Assembly: GCA_015501585.1 (NCBI GenBank) | Contig: JADNRY010000001.1 | Span: 868,001 to 932,000, forward strand | Reading direction: 5' to 3' | DNA from: Rhodocollybia butyracea | Lineage: Eukaryota > Basidiomycota > Agaricomycetes > Agaricales > Omphalotaceae | Length of the DNA: 64,000 bases | Shown: piece after piece, positions 43,801 to 56,476 of the stretch | Numbering within the stretch: the stretch's first letter is position 1 | Layout of the letters: each line of letters begins with the position of its first letter | Notes under the pieces: generated by a model | What the model saw: the letters and a program-made list of their open reading frames with translations, nothing else | What the model was told of the DNA's origin: nothing | The model's database searches: none | Translations under genes and position numbers: made by a program

Positions 43801-46800
43801 AGGCGCCGTTGCGCTGCCTCCGTTATCATATACCTGCAGAACAGCTCATTCGAAGTTGTTTCATGCCACCGCCTTGGGTCTGCGCTCCCTGGATGGTGTC
43901 CAATAATGACTCCACGGTCCTTTAACACTGTTCGTCATCTCAATCTTTTGAGTTTTTGGATAGGGTATTTCGGTATGCGCATTTCGAAGGTTCAGATGTT
44001 CGAGGCTTGGGGCCGAGCCCCACTTCTCTTCTGCCGCCTACCACTGAACATTCAATGAATCCGAGGTGGCGTATTCCCGCCCCGTTCCCGCTCAGTAAAT
44101 GGGTTCATCTTTCCGAGCTAGCGCTATGTAGCTTACCGCAGCGATGGGTCGGGCATGCTGGTCTTTGATTACTCGTCAGGTCATGAAATGGATTTACAGA
44201 TACAGAAATTCTACAGGACCGTAAAGTTCGGATTGCGGATGAGATGGCTACCACAAATCAATTATCGTGAACAGGAACCGCAGCAAGTACATATGGAGAG
44301 CAACTGAACTTCTAAGAAAATTATGCAGGTATCAAACTTCTACTGATAGTTCGAAAGTCTACACAAGCCATTCTATCAAGACGCAATTCCACGGTGCTCC
44401 GGATGGCTACCTGTCGGTGAAGCTACACCATAATAATTTATATCGGTATTATGCTTCTTGCGATAAATCGAACTGCAATCCGACTACGACCGGAAAGATT
44501 CAGCATTTCTGATTGCACACTTAGTTTCTCGATTCTCGACGCTGAAGGGAACTCGAGGTCCCATAGATGCTTCAGAATTTGCTTCCAAACCTAGCTTGAA
44601 GCGCCACAGTAAATTTCAGCGGCAGGAATGAGGGACAGCTCGGAATATGCCGATATTTTTCTCTGGCTTGCCGCATCCTCTTCTGCCATCTCTGGCTGGG
44701 CTTGGCCACTGAGACCAAGCGTACTTCAGACACTTTATCGAAGATCATCCACAATCACCTCTACCCTTGAATTTTGTATCATCTTACCTCGTTCGGCATA
44801 ATTATCTTCGACCTAGCCCAGGAGTCTCGGTAGGCAATGTTACACCGGTATGCCAGTAGGCCTTGAAGAGGTTTCTTCCTGCGCCCCATTTATTATATTC
44901 ATTAGCTTCAAAAATCGAGATTATAAACAATGATTCCGTGTAATCTCCTCTCAAGTTCCTACGTTGACAGAGACATTCCTCGGAAAAGGCGGACTTCAAT
45001 GTTCAAGGCGAAGCGTACTGGCCAGTTATCATGTGTTTCGAAACCTCGGAGTCATATCGATTGCTAATTTCAAGTTTCATCTTTGTTTCTCTACCATGCA
45101 GCACACATTGAGGATTCTGGTAATAATTTCCAATCACATTTGTCTACTAAGGGTTGATAGAGGTAGCTGTTTAGACTGGTGCGCCAAATTAATGTCAATG
45201 TCGGACCCCCGACAACCACATACATAGGCCGATTTCGGGTCAACGAGCTGTCCCATACCGACGCATTTCACACTTTTGTCTGGCGGATCTGCCCATGTTC
45301 ACCAGTGCTCCCCGAGTGCTCCCTATTAGCGTCAACCTGGTAGCCCTGTCCAAGCTTGTCTGGTGTCAGTATCCCTGCTCAACAATTGATCTGACTCAAG
45401 GCTGCAGCGAATCTGCCGCTATCGATGTGTCCATCTGGTGTTCATATTGAAATACCTTTTCTCCACGATAAGAAGATTTAATTAGGGCTAGAAATAATTA
45501 ACAGTAATTAACCTGCTCGTCTGTCGACCTCTGTCGACTCGTGGAAGCCAGGAACTCTTAGAGCGCTGGCACTGAAAGCTCAAATTCAACGATTTGATCG
45601 TCTTGAAGTACTGTATCATTAATAAAGGTTAGAAAGGAGATCATGTAGACTGTATATACCAGAAATAACATGTCAGGAGTATCGACCTGGGCTCGGAGGA
45701 GTGCTCTTAACTCGTGTCTCATAAAGTCATAGGAGTCGATGTCATATAACATATAAAAAAAAGCCAGGAGGCGGCGGCGCCACAATGGTGCATTCCCTTT
45801 GAGCTCGAAACAATTGGGTCGGCGTCATTATAAAACTGGTGGCATCAAGCAATCTGTAAGTAAGCCCATAGGGAAAGGCATCCGAGAATAGCAACAATGC
45901 TCAACAATGCTCAACAAGCTCCTGGCGCTTACCTTTCAACTTCAGACAGTATTTGGGTAGCTAAATTTCAACTTTGGTAGGACTCGGTATGGCATGATAT
46001 ATGCCTCGTACTCGGGATGTTCTGAAATTGAGAAAACAATAGCTTGAATGATAATTCAATAAAGGCGGGCCAAAGATAGATCAAACATGCATTTCTCGAA
46101 CTTTTTTGCCTCGAGGACGAAGAATAGACCTCGGTAAATCTGCACTCGCCTTTCAGTAGGAATAAAGCTCGAAGGGTTGAGGAAAAACCAAGATCTCCAA
46201 CCATCAAGTCGCGCGTCACGGAATGAGTGGAGTGTCCCAAAGTAGAGGTTCACTTCCATAGGCGGCATCAATTCAATTCAATTCCGGTTTTCGCATCCTC
46301 GAAAACCCCAAAGAAGTTGATGCTAGACGGAGGTTTTGGGGAAGAGTAAGTAGAGCTTGGAAAAGCGGTTAAATCTTGTTTGTATCCAACGGCTCACTTT
46401 TTCATCGATTTTCTAGAGCCTTTGCTGAGTGCGCGCTTATTTTGGAGATCGAGATTCAGGCGGGCCCAGATAGGTAAAAACGGAAGCATTCTCACCCTTG
46501 ATCGCCGATCAAAAAATGAGTTTGTCCTCCTTCGGTCTGGCCCTGGTTTTCCTTCTTTGGGACAAGGTCCGAGAATAAATCGGCAAAGACCGTTGGGGTG
46601 AAAAACGAGAGGCTCTTATTCGCGGGGATGAATTTGAAACGGAGAACCGGAAATGAAGCCGAGTCAGCCAGACTGCTTCGGCGCCAGAAGCCGACCGAAG
46701 CCCAGTGAAATGAAAGAACCCTGGACAGAGCAACCTCAAAGGCATTGTACAGATGAACCATGCGTTTTATCGACAAGCGGCTTGCAAGACGACGGATATT

Positions 46801-47502
46801 CTGCGGGCCCATTCAAATTTGCGCCACTGAGGAGTACCCCGAAAAGCACCGGACAATACATGAAGTGGGGTGAACGGACGTCGGAGAGAGATGTAGGCGA
46901 GGAGGACCAAGTACAGACCCTTTCTCGAAGACTTTGGAACTTGTGGGTATCCGAATAAGTTTATATGAGAGCAAAGTCTAGAAGGAAGACAGAGAATCTT
47001 TTGGACTTAACGAGGACGGGGCTGGAAACATCCAAAATGACAAGTGTGAGTATATGCGGAGACCTGGAGTCTTGTTCTTGCTCTACAGAACTCGTATCCA
47101 AGGTGAGGGAGCAAAAACGGCGAGCAACTGGATCTGAAGGCTGGCATGGATAGATACTGGCAGGCGGTGATAACAATAATGAGAAGATATAAAAGGAGAA
47201 AGGTCGGGGCCAGAGAGGAAACCGTCAAACGAATGGGGGGGCCGAATGGACCGAGGGAACAAACGGGCAAAAAAATAAAATAAATTTTTGGTCCCAGCGT
47301 GCCGCGGCCGAAATAAGAAAAAGCTGATCTAAGATTCCTTTTTTCTTCACTTCCAGTATACATATAACGTCCGAAATCAACCAACGTAGCCCATATCATC
47401 TTTTCGTCTCTCACATCACTCTTAACAAGGAGTTACGTGAGTTGTTACTCACAAAGGTTATCTGCGCGACGAGCAACGTATCCTCGCCTCTCTTTACTCT
47501 CC
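40866..47502. other. 6.6-kb stretch without a recognisable gene
   Basis: Both strands show only short frames with no family signal and biased composition. The longest candidates (42141-42518 and 42433-42789 +, 41306-41674 -) lack convincing splice partners. A ~20-bp direct repeat tttgtctctccttcctgaaa occurs twice near 41988-42030. GC-rich gccgagcccc...ccgccccgttcccgctc text near 44010-44090 resembles degraded mobile DNA but cannot be assigned. The stretch is most likely old, decayed repeat sequence. Confidence 0.4.
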
Positions 47503-48735
47503 ATGTCGGACCTTTCGAAACCAGAGCGATCTCGTAACGCCAAAGCTCAAGCCAGACATCGTGCAAAGAGAAAGGCTTACATCGAACAGGTATGTTAGCG
47601 CGTCTTACTCTCATTTTTAGCCCTCTCAGTCTTCTTTTTTTCCATAGCTCGAACAAACAGTGACCAAGCTGCAGACTGCCATGGGCGTCACGCCAGATCA
47701 GGTCGCTGCTCTGCCGCCACCCATGGCAAAAATTCGGGAGCTCGAACAAGAAAACACGCGTCTGGCCAAAGAAAACGATGAACTGCGTCGTCTACTATCA
47801 GATTCTGGAGTTCCTATCACTGGGCCTGCCGCATCAAACACTGGAGGCTATGGTTCACCGCCAAACTCATTCAACGGACGCGGTTTACAGCTCAATAGAT
47901 CGTTGACTGGTGGAAGCTCAGCCAACGGTCCCAGTGGAGCCTTCCATGATACGCGAAATTTAACAGATTCGTATGGTGGTTTGAAACGGAGAAAAATGAG
48001 CCACGAACTAGACTCAAATTATCCGTCTGAAAACACCGATCTCAATTCTCTGCGAGCCCCACCGCCACTCACGATTCCCCAGCATCCGTCATCTCACCAT
48101 TATTCATCGTCTCATCCATCTTCCCATCCGTCGTCTCAAATATCGTCGCCACATCCCAATTCCGCTCATCCCAATTCCGCTCATCCCAATTCCGCTCATC
48201 CCAATTCCGCTCATGGACCACCCTCTCATCACTTTAACTTAGTTCCACCTCCACCGTTCCAAATGCCGCATACACCAAGTGCGTCGAGTGCCACGAGCAG
48301 TCCTCCGTTTTCGGCGAGTTTTTCACATTGATTGGACTATTGGTGGTGTATTAACGAGTCCCGTATGTGTTTTTTCTGTCCTCCGTCTCTCTCGCTCTAT
48401 ATTCCGCGCTTCAGCCTGCTCAAATGACACCCGCTGGATCTGTCTCCCACTCGCCAGTATCGCAACTATCCAGTCTCAGCCGTCCGGGTACAAGTAGCTC
48501 TGTGAGCTCCATGCACCCTTACAATCACGGCTATGTCAAAGTCGAGGAAGACAACTATCACACGTCGCATCACAACTCATCCCATCATCCATCGTCACAT
48601 TCGAGCACACCTTCCTCGACGGGTTATTCTTTACCGCCCTTCGACACTATGGATCCGACACTTGCTGGTCATGGGGCATGGCAAAGTCATTACTCGACCA
48701 GTGAGCGTGCGGGTTCAGGCGGCTTAGGACGGTGA
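47503..48735 (+). CDS. bZIP transcription factor
   Basis: Exon 1 is 47503..47589 and exon 2 starts at 47648. Basic region: SRNAKAQARHRAKRKAYIEQ, with the N-x7-R signature, followed directly by a leucine-zipper stretch (LEQTVTKLQ ... IRELEQENTRLAKENDEL). The junction falls inside the bZIP at EQ|LE. The rest is Ser/His/Pro-rich and probably an activation or regulatory region; it contains four exact 15-bp repeats (HPNSA). The frame stops at 48331. A canonical intron (GTATGT...CTTCAG, 48363 to about 48417) leads into a further Ser/His-rich exon (MTPAGSVSHSPVSQLSS ... GSGGLGR) ending at 48735, but joining them in frame needs a one-base shift near 48300-48335. Target genes unknown. Confidence 0.83.
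48155..48214 (+). repeat. Four tandem copies of a 15-bp unit inside the bZIP gene
   Basis: The unit cccaattccgctcat is repeated exactly four times. It encodes HPNSA repeats, keeps frame, and is likely length-variable between strains. Confidence 0.9.
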
Positions 48736-49879
48736 TCATTCCTCCTCCTTTCTTGTTGTGCAGAGCCTACGCTCAACATAGATGTGTGTAGATTTGGAAA
48801 CTTTCATGACTGGCGACAGTCGGAGGGACGGGATTCTGCTGTCCTGGCCTAGTTGTGATGGGTCTGGGTCGGAATCATTTCACCAGGGAAAATGGTGGGT
48901 ACTGGTATTCATCACTTATTGGACTCGGTTACAGTTCCGACCGATCGACGTCAAAATAAAGCTATAGAGCTCCTCCATATCTTATTATAGTTTTATAAAT
49001 GTGTCTTTTCTCATACAGCTCTTTGTCTGCTATCGTTACTGTGTCTTGGCCTTACATGTTTGTGAAATACTTCCTTTCCCAGTCAACCCCCATATCGTAT
49101 CACCACAATACCATACCTCACATTACTCTTTACCTATAAATACTAGAGTTCTCCGAAAAAATAGAAAATAATTATCCGCAGGTTGACTGCTCCCCTTCGT
49201 GTAATTACTGGTAAACGGATTGACTTGTTGAAAGCCCTGACGCAAATCTTCTGATCCACGCAAGCCGTAAAAGACGTTCTCGTTCCGTAATCGCAAATCA
49301 GATTACGCACCTTTACCTACCTTTACAAGTTCAGATTTCTTAGATCTCGATGGGATTGGGACTCAATATAGAAGCCTAAGTGGAGTTACGAAATGTGGAC
49401 TGATGTTGTTGCTATACATTGTACAAACAAACATGAGAGTGTTGCCAGGTGCCTGATTAGTGCATATACACAGGAATTTACCATGTCCCGAGCTCCCTTC
49501 TTGCCGTCTCTCTCACAGCGGCGATACTGAACAAATATTGACTCCGCAGTGGCCTAACGACTCCTAAAGATGGGAACACAGCGTTGTTTCCAAGAGGTTC
49601 TCCGAAATTGTTAGCTCTTACGGAAGGTCGCTTGGGAGGTTCCTCGAGTGACGATACGCCTGACGTGTTTCTATACGGTAAGTAAGGTTGAAATAAGCTG
49701 AGATCCAGATAGAATGCCCAATCGTCCATCGGGTCCGAGAACTCGACGACTCGACGAGAATGACATGAACAATTGGATAACATGCCATAAAATAACATAA
49801 TGATACATACATATAATGCATAATGAGGCGATCATTGAACTATGACAAGTTCAACATATTGGTACATTTGGAAGAGCAA
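48736..49879. other. Intergenic between convergent genes
   Basis: About 1.1 kb, AT-rich, with no supportable gene; 3' flanks of the bZIP gene (+) and the unknown gene (-). Confidence 0.45.
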
Positions 49880-52148
49880 TTAGAAAAAATCAACATCCTC
49901 GACCATCTCCAACTTATCCTTTTCAGTCACTTCTTCTTTCTCTTGTAAAAGGGCTCGGCCCTGATTCAGTTCAAGCTGAACTCCCCTTTGTACACCATGA
50001 AGACGGGGCGTAGAGGCCGCTTCAAACGTGACGGAGCCACTATTCTTCTCCATTCCAAAAGGGTCCGGAGAGGAGTTGGTAAAGGTTTTCTTCAATATCA
50101 TGGCCATCTCAGCTTCAGAATCTGCTCGCTGCTCGCTACCCTCACGAGAACCTAAGATATGAGCACCAAGAGTAAGCGCAATCACTTTAGCTACTTCAGA
50201 GTCCGAAGCGAACTCTCCAGGCAAAGTGCTATCAATTTTGGGGCTATCGCGCTTGATTGAGCCCGCAGGTCTACAGGGAGTTGGAGTGGATCTTCTAGGA
50301 AGCTGAGAGAATGAGTTGATGCGACGTGGAATAGGGCGTCGTGGGGAGGATGCTTGAACGTTACGCTGGGAGAAATTAGATACAGTAGAACCTACGCTTT
50401 TTCCAAGGTCTGAGGAAACGCCTGTCTGAGGTGCAAGAGAACCAGAAGAGGTATCCCAACCACGTGGTCCCGCAGGAGGCATAAGACGCAGGTCAACTCG
50501 ATACTTGGCACTTTCTGTTACGGCACCATGTAACTTCATCATCTGAACCATTAACCGCCGGGTAGACGCCAAAGTAATGCAAGCGAGGAGGACTTTGGGT
50601 CTGTGTGACCAGGATACAGAGACAGCAAGAGGGCTCATAAATATGCTAGAATGAACCCAGTCGACATTCATGACGACCGACTTCGAGCCGTCATTGTTTC
50701 TACAATGCTCTATAAGCATGGTCGTTGGGAACGCTGGGGCGGCGCGTGCGGTATGAGAGGCTGTCGAGTCCATAGGAACAGAGTCTAGTTTCACAGATGA
50801 AAACCCGGAGACACAAAGTGGAAGGCGGGCACGGCTAAGTTCAACTGTCATACTTGGTGACAAGGACAAGACGTCGAATTCGTTACCAAGAACAGAGATT
50901 TCATGGGCCTAACGGTTAATCGACTGTCAGAGACCACTCGTAAAGAAAAAAGTGAAGCTTAACTTGCATTTCGAAAGTTCCTTCCCATAACAGTGGTTGG
51001 AATCATGTAAAGTTTATAATACCTTAGGATAGACTGAATTTCAATCACACCGGGATGGATGAGTAAGTTTGAAGCGAAATTAGCGTTACGTCTTTCATAC
51101 CACTCTAAAATCTGTGTTTGAAGCGCCTTCAGTGATGTCCAAATCGAAAAATAACCGAGACCAGACTCACAGCGGCAACGTCAAGCGTGATACAAGAGGG
51201 CCGAGCCTCTGCAGATGCAATAGCGTGTATTAGTCCTGACACCAAGTACAGATTTGTGTATATGTTGTACTCTCCTTCGAGTCTAGCAGCAGCAAGAACC
51301 CCGGTCTGTGTGGCAGGAATCTAATAATTGCGTTTAGTGCACTAGAATGCACGAATTGAAGAAATTCTCACTCCGATTATGACCCGATGCCATTGAGCAC
51401 CAGCGGCGATAAACATGCCATGAAGTTCTCTAGCTGTTTCGATTATATCTCCAACGGCCCTTGCGATGCGGTCGGAGGGATTGTCAGAATCCCAGGGAGA
51501 TTTCCTTCCAGAAATGTCTGTCCTATGTCCATCTTCCGGTGCCAAAGCTTGGGAAGGATCAACAAAAGTGAAGTGCGGTCCCGAAAAATTCTCCAACAAA
51601 CTGATGCCCAATTCCACAAGCTATCAACAGCAGTCAAAACTACGATTCATGAGAGGAGAAAATACGCACCAGATGGTTGAACACAAGCTTCCCATAACTC
51701 AATAGCTTTGGACCATTGCGCAGTACGTCCTTCAAGGCATTTGTACTGAGTCTGATTGAGCATAAACTGACTGACACTCCCAGCCTTCCACTTACCTATT
51801 GTAGATCTCCAATACTTTCTGATTAGCTGCGTACAAGTGATATCTGCCGTCCCAATCATCCGATATAGCATTAAGAACTACTTCGGGAGTCAATCCTGTT
51901 CCGTCTGAGTTTCGTTGGCTTAAGGCTATTGAAAGCATTAGCCTTTGGAAGAACATACGTGCAAATCGCTAACCGTCGTGGTTCAACGTTTCTAAAACGA
52001 TTCGAGTGGTGGATTTGATCGTTTCTTGCAAAGTCCCCCGCCACTCTGGTACAGCCCTCACCAGGGATTGCTGTCTCCGCTTGGAACGTTCGCTAGGAGG
52101 TACGGAAGGCAGTGAACGCATTGGTCTGCTAGAGCTGGGGGAGGGCAT
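49880..52148 (-). CDS. Protein of unknown function, about 640 aa
   Basis: Start MPSPSSSRPMRSLPSVPPSE at 52148, stop at 49880. Exons read in order: RAVPEWRGTLQETIKSTTRI, GLTPEVVLNAISDDWDGRYH, LSTNALKDVLRNGPKLLSYG, LVELGISLLENFSGPHFTFV, ARELHGMFIAAGAQWHRVII, IPATQTGVLAAARLEGEYNI, ILEWYERRNANFASNLLIHP, AHEISVLGNEFDVLSLSPSM and a long final exon rich in Ser/Pro/Arg, ending EKDKLEMVEDVDFF. The first half is compact and probably globular; the last ~150 residues look disordered. One base appears missing in a G-run near 50984 (MG|EGTFEMQ), needed to join the eighth block to its upstream neighbour. No domain recognised; it has the look of a conserved basidiomycete protein. Confidence 0.68.
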
Positions 52149-54816
52149 CGCAAGCAAGAGTATGAAAGATGAATGGTGGCCACGGATTATAACCATCGTG
52201 CCTAAACAATGAATTCCCTTTTTCGATCTTCCGAAAGAGTACACAATGAGTTGGCCATCGCTCTCAGCAGTAATCTGTGGTTATAGACCATTGTCCCCGA
52301 GCGGTCCAGCTATACCGGATCCACGACTTGTGGGAAGTAGAGAAGTGGAAACAAAGGGCATTGTTCAAGGGCCTTCAACTCATTCCCGTCAACAGATAGG
52401 ACCTCAGGCCTCAGGATCCAAACTACTCACTCTTCTCAAGCTTTTTGGTTTCTTGAAGCAGTAATTCCTCGCGCAACCAAATAGGATGTGAAAGTCGTTG
52501 GCAAGTCGTTAGTCGAAGTTGATTCATAGGCGCGGAAACATGTCCGGCGCCAACTCTTGATGATGTAAGTACTTACCGATGTCCCCGACACACGCAAGCG
52601 AGACCCCGCTAGGTGGGACCACATCGATTACACCACCACCACCACCACCGAGTAGCCATGTGATAGGCTGCAATTGAAGATCCCTCTATCTCTTGCTCTG
52701 TCGACTATAAGCAAAGTTACCAACGACGGTCCAATGTTCCACAGCACTTTTGATTTAGTCTCCAGGACTCGTTATACACTGACGATCCACACGGACGTGT
52801 GTATATAATCTTTTGATTCACTTACAACCAATGGACTTGAATTTTCTGGCCACCTTGCGATTAGCGCAGTGACTCCTTCACCGAGCGAATTTGTGATAGT
52901 ATTTTTTTTTTTCCGGTAAGTTCTCTCTTCTCCAGCACCGACATAGTTGTATGCGGATCAATTTTTCGATAGTTGCTAAATCACTGCAGGTTTCCAGGAT
53001 GATATTTTTGGTGAAGAACGTTCTACGGCGTTAGTGTGTTTCCCGAGACGTCTTTCTCGGCGCTTTAAGTTTTTAAGCTTTGCATGCATTAAATTTGAAT
53101 TAGCTGTTCATGGCAGGTTTGAACCCAAAGCATTCTTGTATGTACTATCTCAGAGCCTTTCACACGATAATCTCCGAAACAGCAACACCACTTGTCACTG
53201 CTGAACTTGGTCAAGTCGGACTACCAAGACTTTCAGTCGTTGAGATAATGCGCGCGGGCTCAGAACCGGATGTACATAACTTGTTGAATGTGCCCAACGG
53301 TATCGTTATTTTTGTTCGCAGTCGGAAAGATTACCAGCGGGAGAATCCAAATGCCACTTTTCGCGATCCTTAGTGTTTAAAGACCCTCAAAGCAAATGTA
53401 AATGAAACCTTAGCGGAGGTGATTTAATCTCTTTTTCATACTGTTCGACCATTCGAATGTGCTCTTTCACTCCTCAAGTCTGGCCGATGATTTCGCAATG
53501 TAGTAATATTAATTGGAATTCCGTTATGACAGAAGTATAATGTCGTCTACGGAGGTCGTCTACTATGTACGCAGCGGTGACTTATGGATGGCTCATCAAG
53601 TGGGCAACCTGCTCGGATACCGTTGCAGGTCATCGGTATATTGCCTTCTCAAAACGTTGAATAATTCTCATCTTGATTGCAGAAAACAACACGATATACT
53701 GGTAGCATCTGCTTCAAATTTGTATCATTTCCCTGAATGCTACTATATAATTCCTTAATGGGAATGAGAAATCGTGTCTGCGGTCCTTAGTAGCTTCCTT
53801 TTCATCTTGTAGACCGGAACTCGCCGTGCTGCATGAAAACTCCAGATACCGTAGAATTGTTGGAACATGCGATCACGCATCTTGCCGAAAACCATCATCG
53901 ACAGATAAACGGTACCAGATTCTCTTTCCTGATTTCCCTCAACGAGCTCAACCATGGAGTTGGCGCAGGGTCCAAGTACTCTTGGGGGAAATCCTCAAGG
54001 TTTTGATCACTTCAAGCTTGACGGTGGATGCTCTCGGCTCTGAATTCACTCCCTAGGCATTGTTTGATTAATGCACATTGCAGCCCGGCTATAGGGCTAG
54101 CCCGAGGCCTTAGTACACAAAGCCAATTCAAGAATCAGACCGACCAACAGTACACGTGGAAAGGAGTACACATATTTTTCGAACTTCAGATAGCAGAATT
54201 CGTAGACGTAATGAGAATTTATGGCTGGTGAACTTTGAAAACCTAAATTGTAATTCGAGCGAAATCGAAATCGAAATACCAATGACATGTGACATAGCGT
54301 CATGAGCGCTTGTATAAGCTAGTTGCCTGAATCGTCCAATAAATCATAATAAATAGCCAACTTGGTGTATCTAATCCAAAGTGTTATGACCAATGAGTAT
54401 GGACAAGGGTTTGGCAGGGGCTCGGCCCCGCGCTCCCGCCCGTGGACGTTCCGTCCCAAACAGAGCCAGAGCTCCGTAAGAAAGGAACGGGCGGGAAACA
54501 AACCCAAACAGAGCGAAGGCATACTAATCGATGCAATGACTTATTTTTATGCCGCGCTGTAATGACAAGAAAACTAGGACTAGTTACCCGAAATCTTCGA
54601 TAATAGTACCTTGAACATGCAATCAATAACTGAATATTTACCGAGATTTTCACTGTAAGCAGAGTGGTTGTGTTATGTATGAAGAAGGTTTCTTGAAGCT
54701 CGCCAGGGAGTGTTATAACCTTGAATGTTAGATATACAACGAGTATATGCAATGGATCAATATACCATCAACCACCATGCAGGCTAGTGAGGTTTATGGC
54801 TGAAGAAATAAATGCT
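52149..54816. other. Gene-free stretch with a (CAC)n microsatellite
   Basis: It contains the promoter side of the unknown gene, then about 2.5 kb with only short unsupported frames. A perfect CAC/ACC microsatellite lies at 52631-52649. A short GC-rich island (about 54410-54510, ggctcggccccgcgctcccg) stands out from AT-rich surroundings. Confidence 0.4.
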
Positions 54817-55340
54817 GCATGGCGCTGGCATGAATATGAGTTGCTGCGATGCGCTGGCATGAATATGATTTACCGCAGTGCACTGGCATGAATGCTGGAA
54901 TAATAGCCGCAATACGCTCACATGAATATGATTTTACAGCGATTTTTTACAGCGATACGCTGGTATGAATGGAATAGTTGCCGCAATACGCAGGCATGAA
55001 TAAATTTAATATCGCGATACGCTGGTATGAATGTGATAATTGCCGCGATACGCTGGCATGAATGAATTTCACTGCGATACGCTGGTAAGGGTGTAATAAT
55101 TGCCGCGATACGCTGGCATGAATGAATTTTACCGCGATACGCTGGTAAGAGTATAATAATAGCCGCGATACGCTGGCATGAATGAATTTTACCGCAATAC
55201 ACTGGTAAGGGTGTAATAATTGCCGCGATACGCTGGCATGAATAAATCTTTACCGCGATACGCTGGTAAGAATGCGATAATTGCTGCGATACACTGGCAT
55301 GAATGTGATAACTGCACGATACACTGGCATGAACATAAAG
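54817..55340. repeat. 30-bp minisatellite, about 17 units
   Basis: The consensus is gcgatacgctggcatgaatgaattttacc, alternating in the centre with gcgatacgctggtaagggtgtaataattgcc. Between about 55020 and 55260 the period is 30 bp almost without change and two unit types alternate, giving a 60-bp higher-order period. Outer copies are more diverged in both directions. Because 30 is a multiple of three, the array leaves accidental open frames; no start, splice or family signal suggests real coding. Confidence 0.88.
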
Positions 55341-55675
55341 CGTAGTCTGCTGCCATAAGCTAGCAAGACCACAGATGAATTATGATTTGCCATGATGCGA
55401 TGGCAAAATCATGTAGAAAAAGGAACAGGAACATAAGAAATAGGGACTCACAGGGATGTATTAAAGGCAGGCCATCTGGGTATAACAACGATCTCGAAAA
55501 TTTTAGTCAGATCTGCAGGAACAGGAGGAATGATGTTCACGAGCAGACCGAGAGGCACTGCATAATGGGCATATATGCGCAGGTGTGCATCTGTCTCAAC
55601 ATGGTGGTGTCGTGCGGTTTCAAAGGTGTCTGGGAAGACTATGTATGTTGTAAATCAGCATGGTCGTGTTTCGAG

Positions 55676-55963
55676 TTACAAGCTGAATGTCAGGTTCTGG
55701 TCCCAATGGAGTGGAAGCCTTGCTGTGTTAGCCAGCCCAGAAGCGCTTTTACCTGAAGTAATGAACTCTTCCTCGTTGATCTTCTTCACCTCCACTACTG
55801 CAAGGGACCCTAGAACCGACATAAGCTCCGCAAAGAGAGACGGATCCTTCCTGAGACTGTCTTTGAAGGCTTCATCGTCTGGTGAGATGATGGATTCCAC
55901 ATCGGAAACATCCATTCTCCTTCTACCACCTGCCAGAGTGTTTCCACAGCTTGTGCGCGCCAT
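55676..55963 (-). other. Possible coding exon of an unidentified gene or element
   Basis: Minus-strand frame contains MDVSDVESIISPDDEAFKDS then LRKDPSLFAELMSVLGSLAV and KKINEEEFITS, with coding-like composition. The overlapping frame just upstream reads REKQLERRWRAQAVETLWQV. No full gene could be assembled, and it may be a relic. Confidence 0.25.
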
Positions 55964-56476
55964 CTCCTTTCCAACTGCTTCTCCCGACGATTGTCGTTAC
56001 GTGCCGTGGGTTCCGTGATTTCCTTGAGAATATCGGAAGCTTTTGAAGTGCTGTATTAACTTCTGAGGAGATGTGAGCTTGTTTCTGGCATGTAGATCAG
56101 TTAAAGGAGGAGTGGTGGGGTTGAAAACGCTTCAGAGGTCTCGGCGTGGCCCTGTCGTCTGCCATCTCGAGAAGGTGATGTTGAAAAGACGGGTTTTTCA
56201 AATGTAGTCGTGCAACGACGAGCTACAAATCGAGCGGTGGTAAGACCGACTCAGGCAACAGACTAAGTGGTGTAAGACCAACTTTTCCAGAGGGCGTTAG
56301 AGAGAGCTGAAAAATATTGACTGGGCTGGGCGGATTTCGTACGCGACGATGAGAGTTGGTGATAAGAAGCGCTTATCGCTGTCAGCCGATGATGCCGATT
56401 CTCACGTCTGCCTATCTTATCCTCCAATAAGCGCCTGTAGCACTTATCTCGGATCGTTCTACACCTTCGTTCACTC

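Noticed and set aside
44010..44100. GC-rich gccgagcccc...ccgttcccgctc text as a known retroelement
   Set aside because: No reverse transcriptase, integrase or terminal repeat could be found nearby.
53110..53373. ggtttgaaccc near 53116 as a tRNA T-arm
   Set aside because: No matching acceptor, D or anticodon stems were found at the proper distances upstream or downstream.
54918..55202. A 94-residue minus-strand frame with repeated CQRIAAI units
   Set aside because: It is a by-product of the 30-bp repeat length; there is no promoter, splice or family signal, and flanking copies break the frame.
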